A program made the translations under genes and the position numbers. From NCBI GenBank assembly GCA_028583605.1, contig CM053332.1, positions 27,259,456 through 27,323,455 of the forward strand: a DNA stretch of 64,000 nt, written 5' to 3'. The DNA is from Dastarcus helophoroides. Taxonomy: Eukaryota; Arthropoda; Insecta; Coleoptera; Bothrideridae. Shown piece after piece: positions 9,380 through 17,935 of the stretch (position 1 is its first letter; every line of letters starts with the position of its first letter). The notes below the pieces were generated by a model that saw only the letters and a program-made list of their open reading frames with translations, was not told the DNA's origin and ran no database searches.

Positions 9380-10938
9380 TTCGAAATTTTAGTAGTTTTC
9401 CAATTTTATCTAAGTAAGATTTTTCCAAAAAAGTCAAAATCTACAAAAAAGTCAAAATTTGAAGAAATTCGAAATTTTAATAATTTCGAAATTTTATAAA
9501 AGCGAGAACTTCCCAAAAAAGACAAAATCTACAAAAAAAGCCAAAATTTCGAGCAAATTCTCATAAAATACCGAAATTTGCATAAAAGTCGAAATTTTGA
9601 GAAAAAACTAAATTTGGTAATTTTCGAAAAAAATGACTTTTTGAAAAGGTTGACTTTTTCAAAAAAGCCAAACTTTTCAAAATTTGTCTAATTTTTCCAA
9701 AACATATGGTAGCTTAATTTGCATACAAGTCAAAATTCTCAGAAAAAGCTAAAATTTTGAGGAAAGTTGAAATTTTCAAGAAAGAAAAGTCATAACGTCT
9801 AGAAAAAGTCAAAATCTTGAAAAAATCAATGCCCTGAAAATAAGATACTTCAAAATTAGTCAAAACATCGAAAATAAGAGAAAATTTAAAAAAAAGTCAA
9901 AATTTGAACTTTACTTTTTTTGAATAGGTCGAACTTTTCAAAAATTGTCTAGTTTTTCAAAAAATGGATAAATTTGCATAAAAGTCGAAATTTCGAGAAA
10001 AATTAAAAAAAAAAGGTGAACCCAGTTGAAATTTTCATAAAAAAAGCAAAAATTTTGAAACAAGGTCAAAATGTTCCTAAAAACCCTGAAAAGTCGAAAA
10101 ATTCCATTTTTTGAGAAAGAGTCGCGAATTTTATTTAAAAAAAATCGAAAATAAGACTCAATCTTGAAGAAATTTCGAATATTCAAAATGTAAATGTAAT
10201 CGAAATTCTGAAAGCGTCGAAATTTTCAAAAATAGTCAAAATTTGAAAGTATTCAATATTTTGATACTCGGAATTTTCATAAAAGTAAGAATTAAAAAAA
10301 ATTAAAATATATAAAAAGTCAAAAATTGAAAAAGTTGAAAAATTGTCCGATTTCTTAAAAAATAGTTAAATTTGCATAAAAGTCGAAATTTTGAAAAAAA
10401 AACTAAAATTTTGAAAAGCTAAAATTTTTAAAAACAAAGTTAAAACGTCTAGAAAAAGTCACAATTTTAAAGAAAAGTTGAAATTTCCAAAGAAAAGTGA
10501 AAAAGCTGAAACAGAGTCAAAATTTTCCTGAACTCCTGAAAAAAGTCGAAATTTCAACGTTTCAAAAAAGTCACGATTTTCATTAAAAAAGAGTCGAAAA
10601 TAAGATGAAATGTTGAAGACAATTCCAAATTTCAAAATTCAAAATTTAAAAAGGGTCGACATTTTAGAAGCGTCAAAATTTTTTAAAATAGTCCAAATTT
10701 GAAAGGATTCGGAACTTTGATAATGTCAGAATTTTCATAAAAGAATTTTCTAAAAAAAATCGAAATTACAAAGAAGTCAAAATTTGAAAAGTCGACTTTT
10801 TTATAAAGAAGTCGAACTGTTAAAAAATTTCCCAAATTTTCAGAAAGGAATCAAATTTGCAAAAAAATGTCGAAATTTCGAGAAAAACCTAAAACTTTTA
10901 CTAAAAGTTGAAAAAATAAAGCCAAACCATCTAGAAAA
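9380..10938 (-). repeat. Inverted copy of AT satellite S1
   Basis: This is the reverse complement of the 2170-3550 stretch. Its complement carries the same ordered landmarks, including TTTGCAAATTTGATTCC, TTTCTGAAAATTTGGG, GAAAATCGTGACTTTTTTGA, TTTTGACTCTGTTTCAG and TTGTATGCAAATTAAGC. The block is bounded on both sides by the same sequence (TAGCGCCACCTATCC, at about 9343 and 10941). Confidence 0.85.
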
Positions 10939-10940
10939 AA

Positions 10941-11000
10941 TAGCGCCACCTATCCTTCTGCGAAAGATCAGTTTCTTTCGCAGACGGATAGGTGGCGCTA
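10941..11000. repeat. 60-bp palindrome at D1 junction
   Basis: TAGCGCCACCTATCCTTCTG and GCGAAAGA are mirrored by TCTTTCGC and CAGACGGATAGGTGGCGCTA, with one mismatch and a short loop. It joins the inverted satellite block to the third D1 copy. Confidence 0.85.
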
Positions 11001-11400
11001 TGGTTAAAATAATCGCTTTGAAAAGTCAAAGACTCTTGTGCTTGTGGCAATAAATTGCTTGTATAAATAGATTTGAACATTTATCAAATTCAGAGTTTGG
11101 GAACCAAAGACCGGTTTCGATTTTATTGTATCTCATCAGTTTAGTATTTTTGTAGTTTAAAAACGAATAGGATCTGCTGCCTCCTTGGGGAGAGTTCTGA
11201 TGGAAGACTCTACTGCACTGATTATTTCCTCAGTTGGAATTTTCTTTGGGCGGCAGCAAAATTCAGTCCTTTGGTATGTTGGTTATCACGTATCTCATCA
11301 GTTTGGCATACCCAACTCGAATGCGGACAAATGTTCCGGCAAGTACAGAAATTAAAGGGCTTCATCCATTTGATTCCTAATTATAGCGCCACCTAACGCC
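11001..11400 (+). repeat. Dispersed repeat D1, third copy
   Basis: Repeats TTTGGGAACCAAAGACCGG, TTTCGATTTTATTG, CCCAACTCGAATGCGGAC and ends ATTATAGCGCCACCTA. About 130 bp of unrelated sequence near 11155-11285 interrupts it, and ATCTCATCAGTTT occurs on both sides of that insert. Confidence 0.65.
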
Positions 11401-12711
11401 ACACTTCGAAAAGCAAAAAAAACCAAATTTTGGTCTTGGCCAAAATTACGACATAAAAAATAAATAGAAATTGCAATTTAAACCTAGAATTTGCAGAAAA
11501 GTCGAAATTTTGAGTCAACAATTGCAAGTTCCAGATTTAGATAGAAACTTGAAAAAAAATTGTTATTTTGAATTTAAATGCGAATCTTGATGTCTTAAAA
11601 ATTTCGTTGCTTATAAAAGTAAATAATATTTTTATTAAAAAAATTGAGAACTGCCTAAGTTAATTAAAATGTTTATTTAGTTGGCTTGGTTTTACTGTAC
11701 GGAGCTTCGAAAGTAAGAAGTAAGTAATTAAAAAGGATAGCTTGATTGGTGATTTGAAGTTGTCAGGTAGCGTGTTGGCGGGCGATATATCACTTTGCCA
11801 AGATGGCGTTGCCGTCTTACTAAATCATCAAGCAACCTGTAATCACCACTCATAAATATAAGCCGCTGTGCCACTGATTGATTCACCCACCTACTTGATA
11901 AATCGAAGTACCATATGCCTCAGCCCTCTTCCAAACAAACAGAACCGGAATCTGGCGATTTCCAATCTCATTTACTTACACACGAAAGGGTGTTTCAGAA
12001 CTTACTACGTAAATGACAATTGAAAATGGAAGGACGAAACGTGAAAAATAAAAGCGTTGGAAATAAAAAATTTAAGTGCTGAAGGTAAAGGAAAGAGTTG
12101 ATTTTTGAACCCAAATTAAAAATTGATCCTTGATCCTGATAAAAATTGATAAACACTGATCCTTGCACAAGGACTACTTTCGTAAGAGTTCCTCTATTTC
12201 GTTCTATATATAAGTCACAGCAAAATCAATCCACGGTCTTTTTTTCAGATTAAAGGACAATTCTGTCCAAAGTTATGCCACAAATGTAGCCCACTACACA
12301 CTTAAGTTTCGTCCATTCGGAATAAATCATACAAATTCATATTCATGTCTCTACCCTTGCGCGTACAAGAATGTGAAACAATGGAATAATCCTTAGATAG
12401 TTTCATTGATTGGGAGCCATAATGGCCCCCATATTGTACATAAGGGTAATATTGAAGTGTTATTCTTGCTATATATCCTTAATATCTGACATGTTTCCAA
12501 ATGGTCCCCATTTGGATCTTGACCGTTGACTTCTCTTAAATGCTTGGACTCTACCGTAAAAAACGTTTTTGATTAAATTTGGCTTAGATTCGATATATTT
12601 TGGACTAAATTTGAATATATTTAAAACTTTTGGGCTATTTGTAATTAGCTCAAAATTTTTTTGATTTATATAAAATTTTTGTTTAATAACGAAGGCTTCC
12701 ACGGCCAGAGT
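11401..12711. other. Unassigned sequence
   Basis: No recognised gene. AT-rich with a more balanced stretch at 11700-11990. Short frames such as 12469-12702 (minus) have no identifiable domain. Confidence 0.4.
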
Positions 12712-12815
12712 CCGTACAGGATATACTTCTTCCGGGATTGGACCGTATTAAAGAACTACTAAAAGTGTTCAAAGTGCCCACCATCGTAGGGGGCTTCTTC
12801 AAGAACAAAGAAATG
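12712..12815 (-). mobile_element. Mobile-element tail T1, copy 2, ribozyme core broken
   Basis: The minus strand carries the T1 tail (CCCGGAAGAAGTATATCCTG at its end). The core reads TTGAAGA instead of CTGAAGA, and the GAAACGTC stretch is replaced by ACTTT, so the hammerhead-like core is destroyed. It faces copy 3 about 100 bp away, forming an inverted pair. Confidence 0.75.
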
Positions 12816-12849
12816 AAATACAACGAAATATATAAAAATGAAAAATGAA

Positions 12850-13017
12850 AAAAGGGTCCAATTTCAAAACATCAGAGCACGGTAACTCAGTATGTCCACC
12901 ATACCATTCTTTGTTCCTGAAGAAGCCCCCTACGACGGTGGGCGAAACGTCGAACACTTTTAATAGTTCTTTGGCACGGTCCAATCCCGGAAGAAGTATA
13001 TCCTGTACTAAAATTTT
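12850..13017 (+). mobile_element. Mobile-element tail T1, copy 3
   Basis: Begins with a fragment of the 90-bp repeat (GGTAACTCAGTATGTCC near 12882) joined directly to the T1 tail. It ends at ATATCCTGTAC, mirroring the start of copy 2. The link to the 3990-4860 locus shows that the 90-bp repeat and T1 travel together. Confidence 0.75.
12912..12956 (+). ncRNA. Candidate small hammerhead ribozyme, T1 copy 3
   Basis: The best-preserved T1 core: TGTTC (12912-12916), CTGAAGA (12917-12923), stem II with GCCC (12925-12928) paired to GGGC (12940-12943), GAAA (12944-12947), CG, T-C (12950-12951) and GAACA (12952-12956), pairing fully with TGTTC. Predicted cleavage follows 12951. The same caveat applies: one extra base (A, 12924) precedes helix II. 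Confidence 0.55.
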
Positions 13018-13135
13018 TGTTTATTTATATAAATGTTGTAACATTGTAACATTTATATAAATAAACATAAAAGTTGTAACATTTATATAAATTAACATAA
13101 ATGTTGCAACATTTATATAAATAAACAAAAATTTA
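13018..13135. repeat. Short inverted and tandem repeat, ATTTATATAAATAAACA
   Basis: Three direct copies of a unit of about 30 bp (GTTGTAACATTTATATAAAT) are preceded by an inverted copy, so the block folds on itself. AAAATTTTTGTTTATTT at the start mirrors AAATAAACAAAAATTT at the end. Confidence 0.8.
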
Positions 13136-13519
13136 TTGGTGGAACGGACTTGTCTTTGATTATCTTCAAAAATTGATATACAGATCTTGTCCCCTGAAAA
13201 AAAAAATGATTTCTACTTAACGCTACGTTACGTTGCCGTTGAAGCAAAACGCGTTGGGACTATTTCGTTTTTGGATTTTAGAATCCTAAACACGTCAGGG
13301 ATGAGTTTCGCATAGACAACAACCTGAAAATCTGTATCTGAATAAAGTAGAAGTAGTAGAAGTAGTAGTAAATAAAGTTTAGTTTCCAGGACACCTTTGA
13401 TGCACCTCGAAGGCCGTTGGATCTCCCCAATTAAAAGTAAGACGATCTCAAAGGAAACCAGAGCTGGATTCTTTAGTGACTGATGCTTCTACTGAATGTT
13501 TGTTCCAAGTCATTTTATA
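13136..13519. other. Unassigned sequence
   Basis: No gene seen. A short AGTAGTAGA run lies at 13345-13365. Confidence 0.4.
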
Positions 13520-13527
13520 ATACATCA

Positions 13528-13975
13528 AGTGTACAAAAGGTTTTCTAATATAGAGTGCTGCTGTCAGTTTTTGACATGTTCCTTACTTGATTCATACTCA
13601 CCAAATTGACATTTAATCTTGACATAAAAATTCTGCACTATTATCAGGAATAGAAGAGTATCTCTCTGAAGATGATAGCTTGGCTATCGAAACGCGTTAG
13701 AGCACCCGTTGTTGTGTTTTTTAATCTTGCTTGGTTTTGGGAGACAAGATTTGTGTTTCAATTTAGGAATAGAAGAGATCCATTCACGATTGCTTTCTTT
13801 TGGTATTTCCCAATGTAGGAGTCAAGATTTTTTTTCTATTGTAACATCAAATCAATGAAATATTTTTTGAGGTTTACCTGTCTGTTTAAAATACCAATTA
13901 AGTAAGGAACATACGTTCACATGACAAAAAATGACAGCTGCACACTAAAATTAGAAAACTTTTTGTACACACGGT
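13528..13975 (+). mobile_element. 448-bp element T2 with terminal inverted repeats
   Basis: ATACATCA flanks the element on both sides (13520-13527 and 13976-13983), an exact 8-bp target duplication. The ends are inverted repeats of about 60 bp: GTGTACAAAA, TTTTCTAAT, GCTGTCA and TTCCTTACTT at the left match the complement of the right end. There is no transposase frame. The interior carries a hammerhead-like core (13662-13702). Truncated copies lie at 21261-21535 (inverted) and 51190-51330, and core fragments at 17724-17935 and 21536-21700. An 8-bp duplication and inverted ends fit a non-autonomous hAT-like element; a Penelope-type origin is suggested only by the core. Confidence 0.75.
13662..13702 (+). 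ncRNA. Candidate small hammerhead ribozyme, T2 copy 1
   Basis: CTCT (13662-13665), CTGAAGA (13666-13672), a perfect 6-bp stem II GATAGC/GCTATC with loop TTG (13674-13688), GAAA (13689-13692), CGCG, T-T (13697-13698), then AGAG (13699-13702) pairing with CTCT. Stem III is reduced to palindromic ACGCGT, which cannot fold within one molecule but pairs fully between two. One unpaired T (13673) precedes helix II. Activity is not shown by sequence alone. Confidence 0.5.
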
Positions 13976-13983
13976 ATACATCA

Positions 13984-14820
13984 CTATGAAGCTGCAGAAT
14001 GGACATGTGAATTTTTTTTTGTTATGAATTTTCCTGAAATTTTAAAATCTTCTTGGATGATTTTTCAAAAGTTCGACATTTTCAGCAAATTTTGAATTTT
14101 TCCTAAAATCTCGAATTTTGTCTTAAATCTCGAATCTTTCCCAATATTTTAAATTTATCTTCAACATTTCAAATTTTCCCCAAAATTTCGACTTTTTCCA
14201 GAATCATCAACTTTTTCCAAAATTTCGAATTTTTTCCCAAAATTCGAATTTTTTCCAAAATCTCGAATTTGTCCCGAAATTTTTTCCCGAAGTTTTTCTC
14301 AAAATTTAGAATTGTCTTCCAAATTTGGTACTTTTCACAAAATTTCGCATCCTCCTGAATTTCAGATTTTAAAAAATTTCAAAATTTCTTCATTCAGTAT
14401 TTTTTAATATCAATTTTATTGGCAGAATTTCAAAATGTTCTAAATATTTCGATGATTTTCAGTTTTAAAAAAATTTCAAAAGTTCATGACTCAGTTTTTT
14501 AAATTTTAATTTTATTAGTGGAAATCAAAATGTTCTCAATATTTAAATGATTTCCCAAAAGTCCGAATTTTTCCCAAAAGGCCGACGTTTTCCCAAAAAA
14601 TTCGAATTTTTCACAAAAGTTTGAATTTTTCCGAAAAGTCAGTTTTTTTAATTTCAATTTTTTTGGCAGAATTTCAAAAATGTTCTCAATATTTTGATGA
14701 TTTCGTAAAAGTCCGACATTTTCCCAAAAGTTCGAATTTTTCCCAAAAGTCAGAATTTTTCCCATGAGTTCGATTTTTTTCCCAAAAGTTCGAATTTTTC
14801 TCAAAAGTTTGAATTTGTTC
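13984..14820. repeat. Degenerate AT satellite, TTTTCCCAAAATTCGAA type
   Basis: Repeated words such as TTTTTCCCAAAAGTTCGAA, ATTTCAAAATGTTCTCAATA and GATGATTTCC. A unit of about 180-200 bp is suggested by CAGAATTTCAAAATGTTCT at about 14431 and 14670. Minus-strand frames here are composition artefacts. Confidence 0.7.
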
Positions 14821-17723
14821 CAAAAGAATCTTCTGAAACTCTTTTTTTTTTAAAAGAGGAATCTTCCGAATCTCTTGTTTCTGGAAAGAGAAGGACGCTT
14901 TAAAGATTTCCTTGAAAAGAGAAGAATCATTTTAGAATCTTCCTTCCTGGGAGGCTGCTTTTCAGGAAACAAAGAACCTTTTGAAATTCTTCTTTTTGGA
15001 AAAGTAGATTCATTTGAGTCTCTTGCTTTTGAAAACGCAGAATCTTTTGAGTCTCTTTTGGGAAGAGAAGAACGTTTTGAAGATGTCCTAAAAAAGAAAA
15101 GAATCATCTAAGAATATTAGTTTCTGACACGCCGCTTCTCAAGAAACAAAGAGTCTTTTGAAACTCTTTTTTTTTGAGAAACAAAGAATCTTCTGAAACT
15201 CTTCTTTTTAAAAAAGAAGAATCTTCCGAATCTCTTGTTTCTGGGAAGAGAAGAACGTTTTAAAGATCTCCTTGAAAAAGAAGAATCATTTCAGAATCTT
15301 CGGTTGCTTTTCAGGAAACAAAGAACCTTTTGAAACTCTTCTTTTTGGAAAAGTAGATTTGTTTGAGTCTCGTGCTTTTGAAAACGTAGAATCTTTTGAG
15401 TCTCTTTTGGGAAGAGAAGAACGTTTTGAAGATGTCCTGAAAAAGAAAAGAATCATCTAAAAATATTAGTTTCTGAGACGCTGCTTCTCAAGGGACAAAG
15501 AATCTTTTGAATTTTTTTTTTGAAAAAGAAGAACCTTTTCAGTCTGGTTTTTGGAAAAAATAAAACCTTTCGAGTATCTCTCCCAAAAGAGAACAATCTA
15601 TTCTTTATTGTAGACTCTTATTTATCGGGAACATTATGTTAGATCAAATTAATAAACAAAAAGAAGTATCTTCGTTTCTGAAACGCAGCTTTCAGGAACA
15701 AAGAATCTTCTGAAACTCTTCTTTTTAAAAAAAATGAATCTTCCGAATCTCTTGTTTCCAGGAAGAGAAGAACGTTTTAAAGATCTCCTTGAAAAGAGAA
15801 AAATCATTTTAGAATTTTTTTTCTGGGAGGTTACTTTTCAGGAAACAAAGAGACTTTTGAAATTCTTCCTTTTGAAAAAGTACATTCATTTGAGTCTTTT
15901 GTTTTTAAAAAATTAGAATCTTTTGAGTCTCTTGTATTTAGGAAGAGAAGAACGTTTTGAAGATGTCCCGAAAAAGAAAAACATCATCTAGAAATCCTCG
16001 ATTCTGGGATGCCGCTTTTCAGGAAACAAAGAATCTTTTGAAACTATTTTTTTAAGAATAATCTTTTGAGTCTTTTGTTTTTGGGAAGAGAAGACCCTTT
16101 TGAAGATCTTTTTGAAATTTTTCTTTTTGGAAAAGAAGATTCAATTGAGTCTCTTGTTTTTGAAAAAGTAGAATCTTTTGAGTCTCTTGTTTTTAGGAAG
16201 AGAAGAACGTTTTGAAGATGTCCTGAAAAAGAAAAACATCATCTAGAAATCCTCGTTTCTTAGATGCTGCTTCTCAGGAAACAAAGCACCTTTTAAAACC
16301 CTTTGTTTTAAGAATAATCTTTTGGGTCTTTTGTTTTTGGGAAGAGAAGAACGTTTTGAAGATCTCTCCGAAAATACTCGTTTCACAATCTGCGTTTCTT
16401 AGGAAACAAAGAATTTTTTTTGAAGAATTTTCAAAAAAAAGAATATTTTGAGTCTCTTGTTTTTGGGAAAAGAAGAACGGTTTGAAGATCTCCTTGAAAA
16501 GAAAAAAATTATTTAAAAATCTTCGTTGTTGAGACCCTACTTCTCAGAAAACAGAGAATCTTTTAAAATACTTCTCAGGAAAAAAAGGGTCTTTTAAAAC
16601 TCTTCTTTTTAAAAAAGAAGAATCCTTTAAGTCTCCTGTTTTTGGGAGGAGAAGAGCGGTTTAAAGTTATCATCAAAAAGAAAAGAATCATTGAAAAATC
16701 TTAGTTTTTGAAGCCCTTTTCAGGAAACAAAGAATCTTTTGAAACATTTCTCAGGAAAAAAAGGGTCTTTTAAAACTCTTATTTTTGAAAAAGAGTCTCC
16801 TGTTTTTGGAAAGAGAAGAAAGTTCTGAAGATCTCGACAAGAATCATTTGGGAATCTTCTTTCTGAGACGCTGCTTCTCAGGAAACAAAGAATCTTTTGA
16901 CACTTTTCATTTTGAAAAAGAAGATTCTTTTAAATCTCTTGTTTTTGAAAAGAGAAGAACGTTTATAAGATGTCCTCGAAAAAAGAATCATCTAAGAATC
17001 TTCGTTACTGAGACGCTGCTTCTCAGGAAACAAAGAATCATTCAGGGAAATTTTAAAAATATTTGCGATGATTTCCTAACATTTCGAGATTTCCCAATAT
17101 TTAAAATTTTTTCTAAAACTCGAATTTTGGAAAATTCAAAATTTTTCCATCCAGTTTTTTAAATTTTAATATACATCGCAGAATTTTAAAATTTTTGAAT
17201 TTTTCACATTTCGAAGTTTTGCCAAAAAAGGGTCTTTTAAAACTCTTCTTTATGAAAAAGAAGAATCCTTTGAGTCCCCTGTTTTTGGGAGGAAAAGAAC
17301 GGTTTAAAGGTATCATCAAAAAGAAAAGACTCATTTAAAAATCTTCGTTTTTGAGGCCCTACTTCTCAGGAAGCAAGGAATCTTTTGAAACACTTCTCAG
17401 GAAAAAAAGGGTCTTTTAAAACTCTTCTTTTTGAAAAAGAAGAATCTTTTGAGTCTTTTTGGAAAGAGAAAAAAGTTCTGAAGATCTCGACAAGAATCAT
17501 TTAAGAATCTTCTTTCTGAGACGTCGCTTCTTAGGAAACAAAGAATCTTTTGAAACTTTTCATTTTGAAAAAAGAAGATTCTTTTAAATCTCTTGTTTTT
17601 GAAAAGAGAAGAACGTTTATAAGATGTCCTGGAAAAAAGAATCATCTAAGAATCTTCGTTACTGAGACGCTGCTTCTCAGGAAACAACGAATCATTTAAA
17701 ACTCTTCTCGGTAAACAAAGAAT
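14821..17723 (+). repeat. Left arm of giant palindrome, complex array S3
   Basis: Diverged units of about 130-180 bp with fixed landmarks: AGGAAACAAAGAATCTTTTG, CTTCTTTTTGAAAAAGAAG, GAGTCTCTTGTTTTTGG, GAAGAGAAGAACGTTTTGAA, GAATCATCTAAGAATC and CTGAGACGCTGCTTCTCAGG. The arm mirrors 17936-20930: the block with AGACTCTTATTTATCG at 15610 matches its inverse near 18935-18985, and 17395-17715 is nearly the exact complement of 17945-18265. Both strands stay open over 60-120 codons because the unit is stop-poor; no domain is recognised. Confidence 0.88.
17045..17228 (+). repeat. AT-satellite segment embedded in the S3 array
   Basis: About 184 bp (TTTGCGATGATTTCCTAACA, ATATACATCGCAGAATTT and TTCGAAGTTTTGCCAAAA in order) that are nearly identical to 21742-21922. 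It splits a duplicated 320-bp module (16740-17040 and 17395-17715) and has no counterpart in the right arm. Confidence 0.8.
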
Positions 17724-17763
17724 CTCTAACGCGTTTCGATAGCCAAGCTATCATCTTCAGAGA
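17724..17763 (-). ncRNA. Candidate small hammerhead ribozyme, T2 core in palindrome centre
   Basis: On the minus strand: TCT, CTGAAGA, perfect GATAGC/GCTATC hairpin, GAAA, CGCG, T-T, AGAG. Stem I is 3 bp (TCT/AGA) because the fourth pair is lost. Otherwise it is identical in core to 13662-13702. Confidence 0.42.
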
Positions 17764-17935
17764 CATACAGTATCTCTATGGCCACCAAAACGCGTTAGAG
17801 CAACTTCTGTTGTTTTTTAATCTTACACATAACAGACGTTGCTCTAACGTGTTTCGATAGCCAAGCTATCATCTGTAGAGAGATACAATATCTCTCTACA
17901 GATGATAGCGTGGCTATCGAAACGCGTTAGAGATT
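17724..17935. repeat. Palindrome centre made of T2 core inverted repeats
   Basis: Several T2 core fragments in both orientations: an intact minus core (17724-17763), a stub with GCGTTAGAGCAAC near 17790-17805, and a minus and a plus copy back to back at 17840-17935. In the last two the core reads CTACAGA rather than CTGAAGA. GATAGCCAAGCTATC hairpins recur. Confidence 0.8.

Noticed and set aside
17840..17935. Back-to-back T2 hairpins as intact hammerheads
   Set aside because: The core reads CTACAGA, losing required bases of CTGANGA, so only the hairpin and GAAAC remain.
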